64,000 nt of DNA from Gentiana macrophylla (GCA_026214975.1 CM047815.1:58225852-58289851), one strand, 5' to 3'; shown: positions 12,901 to 24,900, numbered from the stretch's first letter. Notes: a model not told the origin generated them from the letters alone. A program made the numbers and translations.

Positions 12901-13075
12901 TCAAGAACCAAGAATATGATGTAAAACTCATTTTATTAGAGATCATGTGGAAAAAAGAGATGTTATTGGATTATATATCCACTGAGAATCAACCAGCAGA
13001 TATATTCACAAAGCCACTCAGTCATGAAAGATTTTGTAAATTAAGGACTGAATTGGGCATGATTGAATTGGACTA
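9980..13075 (+). pseudogene. SIRE-type copia pol (protease, integrase, RT, RNase H), multiply disrupted
   Basis: Protease: YIDSGCSRHMTG at about 9989-10024, with the D-S-G catalytic core. GAG-pre-integrase: LSFNLLSISQFCDKGYNVHF. Integrase: HMDLFGPVAP, then a stop at 10626-10628, VVVDDFSKFTWTIYM, IRSDRGTEFLN and NRVAERRN, so all three D-D-E positions can be located. RT (11709-12390): [31 protein letters not shown] with a short deletion just before it, [16 protein letters not shown], and the YVDD box at about 12133, with a frameshift at about 12200. RNase H: NRPDIDFAVG, YSDSDYVGCKMARKKNTLG, an in-frame stop at 12757 and LCDNTSAISITENPV, ending KLRTELGMIELD at about 13073. It would reverse-transcribe and integrate element RNA if intact, but it is dead. 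Confidence 0.85.
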
Positions 13076-13272
13076 AGTACAAGAGCAGCTAACTGGAGTA
13101 ATCAGCTTAGTGGCTTCACCAGCTGATTGAACCATTGCCATTTCGGGTGAGCTCACTTGGCAGGTAAAACACTGGTATCAGTGAAGTCCACTTAACTAAT
13201 TATGAGCAACAGTTGTTTTGATGAAGTAGCTCTGTATTTGTACCAGCTAAAGTATCTAGCAAAGTCACTATA
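13076..13272 (+). other. Spacer between pol and the extra ORF
   Basis: Untranslated interval after the pol stop codon. It carries imperfect CAGCT(G/T)A(T/C)TGA-type words and no coding signal. Confidence 0.4.
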
Positions 13273-14565
13273 ATGTTCAACTTAGGTGTGGATACTGACG
13301 CTTTCTGGTTAGAAATTGGAAAAAATGCCACATCGAAGAACAAGAGATTCAACTGCAACAGATCTGATCTCAAAAATCCTTTTGAGGAATTCGCCCTATT
13401 AATAATCAAGTGCATACAAGGAAAGCTTGGATCTCTGCAGGGAATGACGGAATCAAGAACAAAATTGATGGCCATTATCTATTTTGGCCTAGAATTCAAC
13501 TGGGCAATGTACTTTTTCCTTAGAATCAAAGAACAATTGCAGGCAGAAATTGATGATGCGGCCCTAGGTGAGAAGAAGGGGTCGGTAAAACCTGGCATTT
13601 TCTGGCAGAAAAAGTCCTATAGAATTCCCCTTCAATAACTACTAAATTGCATGAAGGTTAAACCTGGAAAACTGCTAAAACCACACAACTCAAAGGTGAT
13701 GTTCACTTATATCAAGGAGGCAAGGAAGTTGCAGACCGCAACAGGGTAGAAAAGGAAGCAGCCTGAGAGCAGCAGTTCTAGGTTTAGAAGAAGAACCAGA
13801 TCTCAAAATAAAGAAGCTCAACTCAGGATCTTGCCAAGCAATAAGGAAGCACCATTGGTGATAAGTGAGGATGAAGAAGATCCATAGAAAGAGGTCCACT
13901 CACAATCTGATGAAGAGATTCTCCCTACTCCTGAAGAAGTAGAAGAAGAAGAGGATGATAACGATCATCATGAGGATGAAGCAGATAAGAACAGACCAGA
14001 AGAAGAAGAATAATAAGAAAAAGAAGAGAATGAAGATTCTGATGATGATTTGACACTCCAGGATGTTATCCAAAGGGGTATGGCTGATGTTGGAAAGCAG
14101 ATGAGTGGATCAGCTGAGACAACTCCACCAGCTAACACTGGTGGTGAAGTTACTTCAAGGAGCATCTCCAGCACAAAGCAATGGGGAATGGCAGCTGATA
14201 CACCTAGTCCTAGTGCCACTAATAACCTTGAAGAAGTGGCAGAGGCAGATAATATGGTCAATGAATAAGAAGAAGCTGAAGAAGATGTTGTTGATGCATC
14301 TGCATCATCAAAGACAAATGCTTCCACTGACCATCCAGAAAGATCTTTTCATCTGGATATTAACCCCCTAATTGTTGACATGGAGAACATATATCTAAGC
14401 AGGGAAAATCTCCAAATAGCACTGAGAGATGCAGACACCTCACTGAATCAGAAAATTGAGGCTCTACTCAGTCACATTGAGTTGCAAGATGCACTCATTG
14501 AGAAGCAGGGAGGTCTGCTAACTCAATTGAGTTCATTGGTCCCCAGCATGTGCATACTGAAATAA
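13273..14565 (+). pseudogene. Extra ORF downstream of pol (SIRE 'ORF3'), acidic with C-terminal coiled coil
   Basis: One reading frame can be followed with interruptions from MFNLGVDTDAFWLEIGKNA at 13273 to SLVPSMCILK at 14565. The N-terminal part (to about 13638) is globular-looking, with LLIIKCIQGKLGSLQGMTES. The middle (13860-14040) is very rich in D and E, followed by a T/S/P-rich linker, and the end (14380-14565) has heptad-like leucines (SLNQKIEALLSHIELQDALIE) suggesting a coiled coil. In SIRE elements this position has been called env-like. I see no convincing signal peptide or membrane segment here, so that label is not supported. In-frame stops at about 13636, 13885, 14011 and 14266 make it a pseudogene. 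Confidence 0.6.
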
Positions 14566-14958
14566 CATATTTGGGAAGTGAAATTGATGCAAGACTCGAC
14601 CCTATGGTTGATGTGTTGAACACTCACACTTAACAACTAGAGATTGTTGATAGTCACATGGATCACACTATAGAGCAACCTGACACAATCATAACAGTGT
14701 CTGAAGCCACAAACAAGATTCTGGTAGAGAAGCATGATGCTGCCAAAAGGGAGAAGGTAGTGGTAAGCCTGAAAGTTTTAAAGGCAGCAAGCTAAAGTAG
14801 ACTGTAATAATTATGCCCTTTATAGAAAGAGGTCCACTCACCATTGCTACTTTTGACCAACTTTATGCCCTTTATGGATGAATAAAATTATTGAGTTTTA
14901 TTCTTTTTATGAAATTGATTGTACTCATGTTCAGGCTTATGAGGGTTATGGCATCATC
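14566..14958 (+). other. Region between the extra ORF and the polypurine tract
   Basis: Decayed continuation of the ORF, then untranslated. No separate feature seen. Confidence 0.4.
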
Positions 14959-14971
14959 AAAAGGGGGAAAT
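14959..14971 (+). other. Polypurine tract
   Basis: AAAAGGGGGAAAT directly precedes TGTTAGGAACA, the 3' LTR start. This is the plus-strand primer site of reverse transcription. Confidence 0.85.
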
Positions 14972-16442
14972 TGTTAGGAACATTTTATTGTTTTGATGAT
15001 GGCCATACTAGTTGTTATAGCAAGCCTGAAATAAGTCTAAATGAGTTAGTATTTCTTTTATATGTCTTACTTAGAGTCTGACTTATTGTATAAGTTCAGT
15101 CAGACAAGCATTGTACTAGACTAGGAGGACGGCTCAGTAAAATGAAGAACAAAAGACCAACTGAGTAAAGATGGCCAGGACCAGCAGAGTAAAAGTGAAG
15201 ACATATGGACCGGCTTACAACCAAGGAAGTGTGTGATGACCTTGGGTAAGTCTAAGATATACATTACAAGTGATAAATTCTATTCTTTGAATATGGTGTA
15301 CATTGGTCTCACCCAAATCAAGGATCAGTGAAGTACAAACATACATTGGACATTAAGGATCAATGGAGAAAGAAAGAAAGAAAGAAAATAGCAAACCGGC
15401 TAAGTAAATGTTTTGTCGGCTGATGAAAGGAATAACAGTGAAGAGGATCTTAACGGTGAATTAATACCCAAAGCATCCAAGTAAGTTTAATTCAGCGTTC
15501 TTGAATTCTGCAATGTGATTAAATTCGAAGATCAAGCAATTAATTCAGAATCAATCAAGGCCGGATTATATGATGGATGTTTGAAGAAAATACGGATCAC
15601 TGAAATTATGGAGAATCAAGAAATAAATAAAGGATTATTCTCTGCATTTAATAGCCAACGGATGGAATTTCAAATTCAAGGAAATCAAGGCTATATATAG
15701 AAGGCATTGACAGAAAATAAAGAACAACGATTTTACATAAAGAACACTAAGTGCTGAAACTTTATCAAATTTCACAAGCCTTCATATTTGAATTACACTG
15801 ATAAATCCAGAAAAGATCAACTCAGATTCAGAGCTACAAATCAACATCAAACACTGAGATTGATCAAGTTTTTTGTGAATCTTATTCACATCTGTTTCCA
15901 GCAATTGAATCAGATCGTTTGAGAAGAAATTACAACCTTGTGTGATAGTTGCTGAAGGATTTGATCCCAATGAGAAGTGATGAAGACTGAGTCACTGAAG
16001 CTTTTGAAGTCAGGGAGTGATAGTCTTGAGATTGTGAAACTTGTGTAGCTAAGGACAATCTTACTATTGTATCGGTGAAAAACAATAGTGAATTCCTCCA
16101 ATCGTCACATGAGAAGAGTGGATTAAGAGATTACACCACCCTGAAACACTATAAACTTTGTGTTATTTACCTTCTGCATTTACATTCAATATTTTATTTA
16201 TATGTTTGCGATTGCTTAAGTATTTTGAAAATACGTTTTAGAAGGTTCAATAAAACGAGTTCTAAACGAATCTTTTGTTGAATTGAGTATAGTTTAATTA
16301 AAGATTGTTCTATAAAATAAAAACACAAGTTCGAGACTGTTTTCAGTAGAAACAATTTTGAGATTGTTTTAATTAGTATAGTTCGGTTCACGAACGTTCT
16401 ATACAGTATTGAAAAGAAATTTAATCTTTTGTATTAAATTTC
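14972..16442 (+). repeat. 3' LTR of the plus-strand SIRE-type element
   Basis: Starts TGTTAGGAACATTTTATTG after the PPT. TATA motif GGCTATATATAGAAGG at about 15690-15705. A GA-rich microsatellite (GAAA repeats) lies at about 15370-15388. The segment near 16125 matches the minus-strand LTR near 2480. The end is placed by the last CA before unrelated copia sequence and may be off by tens of bases. Confidence 0.7.
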
Positions 16443-16488
16443 AGAAAAGGCTACCAATACGGAATCAAATAAATGTGTAGCTCGACGG

Positions 16489-19400
16489 TTGTTGGAATAC
16501 AAGATGGTGGATTCAAGACCACTCATCGAACAGATCGAAGAATTAGGGATGATTCTTCAGGACGTTCAAGCTGAAAATATACAGCTTAGTAAGGCTTTTA
16601 TAATTGCATGTTTCGTTGAAAAGCTACCAAAGAATAATATTGTTGAAAGAAATATTATTCAAGGCATGGAAGATAGTGATCTTTGTGCCGTTGTGTCAGA
16701 AGTGAACATGATGGATTCAAATCCTAGAGAATGGTGGGTAGACACAGGAGCTACAAGGCACATATGCTCTGACAGGGAAGTGTTTACTATGTTCGAGTCA
16801 GTTCAAGGTAATGAGACTTTGTTCATGGGAAACTCGGCTACTTCTGCTATAGCTGGAAAAGGAGAAGTGATTCTGAAGATGACTTCTGGCAAGCATCTAA
16901 CACTGAAGAATGTGCTATATGTCCCAGATATGGGTAAGAATCTGGTGTCTGGAGTACTATTGAATAAAAATGGCTTCCGTCTTGTTTTAGAGTCCGGCAA
17001 GTTTACTTTGACTAAGAGTGGTATGTATGTCGGTAAGGGGTATGCATGTAATGGCATGGTGAAGCTGAATGTAATGGCTTAAGCCAAACAATATTATTAA
17101 TAATAATATTTCCGGTTCTGCTTACTTGGTTGAGTCACCTTCCTTATGCCATGGTAGACTAGGACATGTTAATTACGATTCCCTGCGTAGATTAATAAGC
17201 CTAAAATATATCCCCAAATTCGAAATTGATAAAGAACATAAGTGTGAAACTTGTGTTGAAGCGAAATTAACAAGAGCGTCCTTTCAAAATGTTGAAAGAA
17301 ATACGCAACCACTCGAATTAATACATAGCGACATGTGTGATCTTAAAATTGTGCAATCGAGAGGCGGAAATAATTATTTTATTACCTTTATCGATGACTG
17401 CACTAAATATTGCTATGTATACTTGTTAAAAGGAAAATATGAAGCGATAGATAAATTTATTCTTTTCGTAAAAGAAGTTGAGAATCAACATGGAAAAAAG
17501 ATCAAAATACTCCGAAGCGATAGAGGTGGTGAATATTTGGCACCACTAAGTGATTTTTGTGCCGAACATGGGATTATTCATGAAATAACCGCGCCATGGT
17601 TACCACAATCGAACGGAGTTGCCGAAAGGAAAAATCGAACATTGAAAGAAATGATGAATTCAATGTTGTTGAGTTCAGGAGTATCACAAAACTTGTGGGG
17701 GGAAGCTATCCTTTCTAGCAATTATCTTTTAAATAAGATACCCGAAAGAAACAAGAGAAAACTCCTTATGAATCTGTGGAAAGGTAAACCACCTTCTTAC
17801 AAATACTTGAAAGTGTGGGGGTGCCTTGCAAAGGTGCTCAAATACTACACCCAAAGTAGTAAAGATAGGATCAAAAGCGTTGATTGTATATTCATTGGAT
17901 ATGCACACAACATGATGAGTGCTTATCGATTTCTTGTGTATAAGTCGATAATCACGAAATACATAAAAATACGATAATGGAATTGAGAAATGCATCATTC
18001 TTTGAGAATGTATTTCCGGCTAAAACAAATGAACCTAGTTCATTAAAGCGTGTTCATGTTCAGGATCACCCTTCCGAACAAGTAAATGAAGAAGAGCCAA
18101 GCGAGGTTGAGCAAAAAGAAGCAAGAGGTCGAGGGTGAAAAATCTTTTGGTGAAGATTTTATCATTTATATGATAGAGACAGATCCTCAAAGCTTTAAAG
18201 AAAGCGACAACTTCTTCGAAGGACCAATGTGGAAAGAAGCAATAAATAGTGAAATAGACTCTATATTGCAAAATCATACTTGGGAGTTAGTTGATCTACC
18301 TCAGGGATGTAAGCCACTAGGATCAAAATGGATCTTTAAGAGGAAAATGAAACTGATGGATCTATTGATAAATATAAGGCCGGACTAGTAATAAAAGGTT
18401 ATAGTCAAAAAGAAGGTCTTGATTATTTTGACACATATTCTCCAAAGGATTTGAGAATAACTTCCATTAGGATGGTACTTGCTATAGCCGCTTTGCGTAA
18501 TTTAGAAGTACATCAAATGGATGTGAAAAGCGCTTTCTTAAATGGAGATTTAGAAGAAGAAATCTACATGGAACAACTCGAGGGTTTTTCTAGTCCAGGA
18601 CAAGATAAGAAAGTGTGTAAATTGGTTAAGTCATTATATGGCTTAAAACAAGCACCAAAACAATGGCATCAAAAGTTTGATCATGTTATGCTTGAAAAAG
18701 GGTTCAAAACCAATGAATGTGATAAATGTATTTACATGAAAGAAACAAAAGATGGCTATGTCACCTTATGTCTTTATGTGGATGACATGCTAATAGTTGG
18801 TAGTAATGATAAGATGATCAAATCTACCAAAGATATGTTAAACACCAGATTTGAAATGAAAGATATGGGTTTAGCAGAGATGATATTGGGAATTAGAATT
18901 ACAAGAAATTCTGATGGTCTCATTTTGAGTCAATCTAATTATATTGATAAAATCCTGGAAAAATTCAATAAAGATGACTCAAATGAAGCTAGAACTCCAA
19001 TAGATCAAAGTCAACCTTTGTTCAAAAATAAAGGTGAAGGTGTATCTCAATTAGAGTACGCAAGGATCATTGGAAGTCTAATGTACTTAATGAGTTGTAC
19101 TAGACCGGATATCGCTTACGCTGTTGGCAAGCTAAGTATATATACTAGTAATCCGAGTCATGAACATTGGAAAGCTATAGTGAGGTTACTGAGATACTTA
19201 AGATATACTCGTAAGTATGGCCTTCACTATACAAGAGAACCAATTGTTATAGAAGGATATACTGATGCAAATTGGATTTCAGATTCAAAGGATTCAAAAT
19301 CTACAAGTGGCTTTGTATTCACGTTAGGTGGTGGAGCCGTGTCTTGGAAATCTTCCAAACAAACCGTGATAACCAGATCCACAATGGAATCTGAGTTTGT

Positions 19401-19672
19401 GGCATTGGATAAGTGTGGGGAAGAGGCAGAATGGTTGCATCAATTCTGAGGATATTCCTCATGGCGAAGCAGTGCCAGGAATATGTATTCACTGTGACAG
19501 TCAATCAGCGATTGGAAGAGCACAGAATATAATGTATAATGGTAAGTCTAGGCACATACGCCGAAGACATAATTCCATTAGACAACTACTCTCAACTGGT
19601 ACGATTACCTTAGACTATGTTAAGTCAGAGGATAATCTTGCGGATCCGCGATTGGAAGAGCACAGAATATAA
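16489..19672 (+). pseudogene. Third Ty1/copia gag-pol remnant (no LTRs found)
   Basis: Gag end: YKMVDSRPLIEQIEELGMIL (UBN2 tail), then a deletion that removes the zinc knuckle. Protease: WWVDTGATRHICSDREVF at about 16732-16785 with D-T-G. GAG-pre-integrase: CHGRLGHVNYDSLRRL and KCETC at 17147-17260. Integrase: IHSDMCDLK, LRSDRGGEYLAP and NGVAERKNRT, giving D-D-E. RT: WKEAINSEIDSILQNHTWEL, a frameshift near 18350, [51 protein letters not shown] and [11 protein letters not shown] (YVDD at about 18775). RNase [36 protein letters not shown], a frameshift at about 19440, then HCDSQSAIGRA and KSEDNLADP. The last 999-base RT/RNase H frame (18451-19449) is uninterrupted. The family is Tork-like by gag and protease wording, but I do not assign it firmly. 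Confidence 0.85.
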
Positions 19673-19787
19673 TGTATAATCATCATCAGACCTCTCTTGT
19701 ATTCCGAAAAGTCAATCAGCGATTGGAAGAGCACAGAATACAATGTATAATGGTAAGTCTAGGCACATACGCCGAAGACATAATTCC
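19500..19787 (+). repeat. Direct repeats within copia RNase H
   Basis: A 77-base segment starting GTCAATCAGCGATTGGAAGA lies at 19500-19576 and again at 19711-19787 with one visible mismatch. A 32-base part of it (CGATTGGAAGAGCACAGAAT onward) also sits at 19649-19680. The outer copies are 211 bases apart. Confidence 0.9.
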
Positions 19788-20375
19788 TGAACCTTTATTT
19801 TTCGAACAGAATACTAATAATTCAGAGACCTTTCAACTGACAAACACTTATGGCATCTGAATACTGGTGTGCCTGTTCCAATCCTGAGCTTTGATGACAT
19901 TCATTTCGAAATAATGATGCTGAGGCTGTTCGTTTTTCGTATTCCATCAGTTCCCAGCTCTTCTCTGCATGATAAAGCCTATATAAACAAACGTCTTGAT
20001 CAGATTAAAACACACCAGCAAAATCTGCCTCTTCTTACTTCTTTTCTACATGAAAACTGAGAGTTCAAACTACAAGGTTCTTAAGCAATTGAAGGCGTTG
20101 TGCTTCCTGTCATTGCTATCCGTTCTATCCTGGAGATTAACGCCCCGTCAAGCTCACGGCACACGAAGGTGAGGGGACGAATTAGTCTTAAGGAAACTGT
20201 GTGCAACACAGGGCTCGGATCATATATCCTTTTTCCGTTTCCTTTGCAATTGTAATTCGAATTTGTTGTTATTCGTTTCTTTGTAATTTTTTCTTTCGTT
20301 TTTGAATAAGATTGTCCAACAAGATCTACTTCAGCTAAATATTTCATACACACGGGAGACATCTAGCTTTTCTCT
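19788..20375. other. Unassigned stretch
   Basis: Between the copia remnant and the protease pseudogene. Two short plus-strand frames (19672-19860 and 19869-20060) lack recognisable motifs. Sequence near 20050-20160 could be an upstream exon of the protease pseudogene, but I see no CWAF active-site motif. Confidence 0.3.
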
Positions 20376-21178
20376 ACTCAACAGTTGATAGACTGCATGC
20401 ATGAAAAATAAATCCTGGAAAAGCCATCGTCTACGATAAATGTGCCAATGGCACCTCGCCGGCATCTATTGATGATGCCTACTGCTTCGTTTACTATTTT
20501 GGGCTCTACACAGAGACCGAGTATCCAATTGTAGGCAAAAAGGATTCATGTGCAACGGGAAAGAAGGAATACAAGAACATGATTAAGGCCTTCATTTATG
20601 GCTTTTCGGAAATTAAGAGGACACAAGAGAGGTCTGATGATGATTATTATAAGGGAATACGAGAACAGTTATATGATAATATGAACAACCATTACATGCG
20701 TCTATGAAGCTCTATAATAGTTTCATAAAGTATAGAAATACTATAAGTTCGTATTTCACTACTTATATTCTTTACTTTGGCCTAAACTAAGACCGGATTA
20801 GTTTCCTCTGTGTAATTGAGCTTGTGAGTTACCTGCCACTCATTTCTTTAACTTCCTCATCTTTATTTGTTATAAGCTTAGTGGTAACGTACTCCAAGCT
20901 ATCCTTAAATTCTGAAAGACAATCTGTTAGTATTATTTGTTTTTAACTTGTTATGTCTTTTATAATAATATGATGTGAGTTTTCACGGTGATACTTCATT
21001 TATTTTTACCACGGCATGGAAGTATATATATAGAGAAATTAGAAAGTACACCACAGGAGTTGTCTAATAGCAAACAAGGGAGACAACATGCAGTCCTTGT
21101 GGTAGGCTACGGAGAGAAAAATGGGGTGGCTTATGGGTCTGATTTGGGTTATAAGGGCTATGCAAAAGTAGAATGTTG
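20376..21178 (+). pseudogene. Papain-like (C1A) cysteine protease pseudogene fragment
   Basis: C1A proteases cleave proteins in the vacuole or outside the cell. Three separate pieces fit the family in the right order. TQQLIDCMHEK at 20376-20408 corresponds to the LSEQxLVDC segment just after the active-site Cys helix. AYCFVYYFGLYTETEYPI at about 20477-20530, followed by GKKDSCATGKKEYK, corresponds to the GL.TE.DYPY..G..C block. RQHAVLVVGYGEKNGVAYG at about 21082-21138 is the catalytic-His segment (HAVLVVGYG). The active-site Cys region is not found, the W-I-V-K-N-S-W-G block after VGYG is replaced (GSDLGYKGYAKVEC), and frames change between pieces, with a stop at 20704. An intron may separate the second and third pieces. 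Confidence 0.7.
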
Positions 21179-22365
21179 ATTACTTATGAGGTTCACTTTC
21201 CAATTTTCTATCTATAGGAGTAAGTGGAATACTACCATTGTTTCTTGGATGCATACTATCCCGTAATTTTATTAACGGCATTTTTCGTCACCCATCGAAT
21301 CCTAGTAAAATGACATATACTTATTGAGTTAATTTTTGGTATATTAAGAATAAAGAAAGGATTATTTAGTTAATATAAATAATTTTTTTCTTAAATAATA
21401 ATAATTTTATCTATTTAAAGCATTCAACCTACACATTATATGTACAATTATTGCACTACTAAGAAAAAATCCCTCCCTTACTACCATGGATGTTAGCAAG
21501 AAAAAAGAGAGAAATACTTCTCTCTTGGCCATCTCCGGTGATCCGTTTTGCATAACCAAGTAATCAAAACGATCCTGGTGAAGAGGAGCATCCTTTCCAT
21601 CTAATTTTTTTTGTAGCAATTTGAAGTAATTCTTCCCATCCTTTTGTGATGTGATTCGCATAAACCATAGGGTTGGGTTTACGAGGTCCTTATGTAATTA
21701 TGCAGTAGTTTTGTGAAATAAGGATGTCAAATTGTGTAATTTTGTAGGTGAATTAATAGTTTGCCGTTTGGGACCCGGATCCTTCCTTAAGAATAACTAA
21801 GAAGTAAGGAGAATCTTTAATTAATTAATACGGTTTTTTATTCAAATGGTTTCCATTTATATTTTTGGCAATTCTTGAAAATGTATTTGTTGAAAAATGT
21901 TGCATGTAGGCAAGGTTACTGGAAGTAGCCAGCTTGGTCTTGGCTCATTTGTTTTCATGTATAATGTAATTTTATGTATATGCATTAGGTTATTGATCAT
22001 TGGTTTTCTGGATTCTGCATAGTTGTAGTTGGAGATAGGATGAAGTAAGGTGGTTATAGTTGGCCTTTATATGTATGAATAGTAAGGTTTAGAATAATGT
22101 ATGTGAATAGATTACACTAATTAGTAGACCAATAAGGCACATAGATAGACCATTGGTAAGGTACAGCTTTACATCTCAATGTCACTCGTAGATGGGGACT
22201 AAGAGTCATTCCCGACCGCTTTGCGAGTTGCAAAATAAGTCTTCATAGCAGGCTAGCATTATGCAAGATACCCTTAGCTAGTTTTGAAATGTATGAAAAT
22301 CCAGGTGTGGTAGATGCATGCCTAGATGACCTATGGAAATCCAGCGAAAATGGAATGCGAAAATA
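21179..22365. other. AT-rich stretch without a recognised gene
   Basis: A minus-strand frame at 21661-21407 (starting MRITSQKDGKNYFKLLQKKL) looks more protein-like than its surroundings, but I do not recognise it. No LTR or terminal repeat is obvious. From 21900 to 22365 there may be upstream debris of the kinase fragment that follows. Confidence 0.3.
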
Positions 22366-22440
22366 TTCTACTAGACTTGTATGTATGGGAACTTATGGGT
22401 ATTGTGCTCCAGTTTATGATCTCATGACAGGGCAGCAACA
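22366..22440 (+). pseudogene. Receptor-like cytoplasmic kinase fragment (subdomain VIII)
   Basis: STRLVCMGTYGYCAPVYDLM followed by TGQ matches the activation-segment end of plant RLCK-VII / receptor-like kinases, usually STRVMGTYGYxAPEYxxTG. The APE glutamate is changed to V and the reading stops a few codons later. No other kinase subdomain was found nearby, so this is a small relic. Confidence 0.6.
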
Positions 22441-22639
22441 CCTCTTTTGAGTATACTATACTATACTAACGGAATCGAGAGGGTAGGCGGCTAAATGATA
22501 GACATATAACAGAATTTTATATATTTAATTTTACTGCAAATGTATAGAGCTCAAGAATATTTTATTCATGGTGATTCAATAAATTACATTCTGCTGCATC
22601 GACAACAACTTATACACTTAGCATAACTAGCAAAAGGCA
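22441..22639. other. Unassigned AT-rich stretch
   Basis: Nothing recognised. Confidence 0.3.
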
Positions 22640-23213
22640 CGTGCTACGCACAACGTTTGATTAAATTTTACTTTTTAAAATCCTAATATTAACAATAATT
22701 ATATTTTTTGAAATGGTGAAATAATTTTATTTCTGTTTTAAAATGAATTAGATCAAAACTTATGAATCAATTCAATTCATTATTTTCGTACACATTGATT
22801 AATAATTAATATTGATTATTATATTTATTGAAATAAATTAATTAAAGAGAAACATTTCATTCAGAGAAACACTTAAAGAGCTGAGACGTTTGCCAATAAA
22901 CAAACTTATGAATCTACTACAGTCTGCACAAACGAACGGCGGATTAGCCGTGCGATTGAAGATTCGCCTTCTTCGATTCCGGCACTCCTGCGTCGCCTCA
23001 CTTTTTCTTTTTCTCAGAGTTGCCGTGAAAACTAAATGAGGGAAATAATGTGGATTATTTTCCTAAATACTTATTATTAAAATCCTTTTAATAATTAACC
23101 CTTTTAGTAATTAATTTCCTTTTAATTATTTAATTAGGTTAAACATAAATAGGAACTAAATATAATTTAAATCTCATTTACCATTTTACCCATCCTGAAA
23201 ATTCAGGATGTTA
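22640..23213. repeat. LTR 3' fragment, possibly related to the solo LTR at 56773-58734
   Basis: It ends ATTCAGGATGTTACA, and the solo LTR ends AAGTCGGGATGTTACA. Both are preceded by about 180 bases of AATTAA-rich sequence with ATTTTACC near the end, and further upstream by a CGCC/CTC-rich segment. The left boundary is not defined and no second LTR or duplication was found. Confidence 0.4.
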
Positions 23214-24900
23214 CACCAACCCACAATTTCAATAGATATATAAAGCAGTGAAAGTGGAGGAGCTACTAGCTAGGCTTCCAAAAAGACTTATTCCAAATGT
23301 AACCTTTCTAGATATAGACGAGATAGTCTACAAGTTTCTGGTCTCAATATATGTAAAAATCTGCCTCAGCTTGAACAACAAATTGATAAAGAATATCCCG
23401 AGACAAGTTCACTTGAATTAATGTGACTCCAAATATACCCTCCCTTGGATCGATCTTGCAAGAGAATCCTGTGGAGCACTCACATCACAGTCACCCTACA
23501 CCTCTGCTTTGACTGGCTTGTTTCATCTTCCAGAATCACTCTGTTCAATGCAATCTGAAGAAGAGCTTAATAGCATGGATTCTTACCAACATTGTCCTGT
23601 AAAACAACATTAATAACATGTTTGCAATACATATTCTCTGTTGGAATTATTCTCCGAGGGCTGGTTCCTCCACTTTCCTTTCTAATCTCAAAAATCCGAT
23701 TCCTTCTCAAGCGAGCACCAGTTGCGAATGGCTTGGTCTGTTGAAAGTTTGAATGCAGCCTTCATCAGCTAGTTCAAATGTTTTCTAGCCTTTGACTAGA
23801 CTAGCACATCTTTCGGTCATCCTTTCTTAGATATTTCGCATCTCTAATTACGAGCTTCTCCCACCACCTTCCCGGATTTTTTTCTCAATAAATTTTTCTT
23901 GGTTTTCTATAAAAAATAAGAAGCTAGATTTACAAAGATGACTGAGCCAAAATTCATCTCCTCTTGAAACGGTAGAAATTGAAAATTGTGCCTTTTATCT
24001 AAACACCTATGGGAGCTGCCATGGGCAAATATATTTTGAAAGAAATACGGGAAAATTTGTGAAACAGTAATAATGCAAACCAACACCAATCTATGACTAC
24101 TTGTGGTATTCATTAATTCACTGTTGCTTGCTATATTTGTCTAAGGTTTGCATTATTAGTTATTCACACTGTATTTAAATCATTATATGCACACTCATAT
24201 TATAACATTTCTCAATCACAAGCTTGCAATCACCCGCCTCGATTATAGCCTACACGTATTTGCAGTTGTTGCACTCGAACAGAAATATTTCCTTGGATTT
24301 AACACCCCAAACCATTAACCCAATGTAAAAACCAAACTAGTCCACCCGGTTAATAGGTATGGTTCCCTACCCATACTTGCAAATAAACCCACATAAAACC
24401 TTGAGCCGTTAGAGCTCTCATTTCTTCACTTATATATGAACACTTTTTCTCCTCTTTGGGAACGTTGAAATCTTTATCTGAAAGGCTTAATCGGGACTCT
24501 AGCACCACGATTTAGTAAGTCCTCGAGTATTTCTAGCTTAAAATTGTAGCAGCACATGCGCTTACTTTTCGTTCTTTGTGTTTCATGTTTTACCCTATGT
24601 TTAGCTTCTTAGCTTTCTTTTAAAAATCTACAATCCAAGTAATTTTTTGGGTTACCCAAGTGAGTTATTGTTTGTCCCTTGCCTTTTTTGTTTGTTTGTT
24701 GTTGTTGGTTTGTTTGCAGATATTTCCAACGTCATAGTACAAGAAAGTAGGTGTCAAAGCACCGGGAGAAGGCACTTCATTACGTCGGGTATTGGTTGTA
24801 GATTATTGTCAAACCATAAACTTATGAAATTTTCGTGTTAATGATGTGATAATGTGTGTTTCCGCCCTTTTTTAGCCATAAAACTGACACCCGTTACAAC
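23214..24900. other. Unassigned stretch
   Basis: No ORF with recognisable similarity and no terminal repeats. A TATA-like CTTATATATGAAC occurs at 24429-24441 and a Leu/Val-rich short frame at 24647-24841; neither supports a gene on its own. Confidence 0.3.

Larger units (their letters stand above)
9533..16442 (+). mobile_element. SIRE-type Ty1/copia element, 5' truncated, with extra 3' ORF and 3' LTR
   Basis: Plus-strand order: gag C-terminus (from 9533), protease/GAG-pre-integrase, integrase, RT, RNase H (ending about 13075), a downstream acidic ORF (13273-14565), polypurine tract (14959-14971) and 3' LTR (from 14972). Pol followed by a third ORF before a long LTR is the SIRE/Maximus plan. 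The 5' LTR and most of gag are missing; the left edge is the LTR of the neighbouring copia element. Stops and frameshifts run through every domain. Confidence 0.8.

Noticed and set aside
13273..14565. Envelope glycoprotein
   Set aside because: Position fits older env-like proposals, but no signal peptide or membrane anchor is visible.
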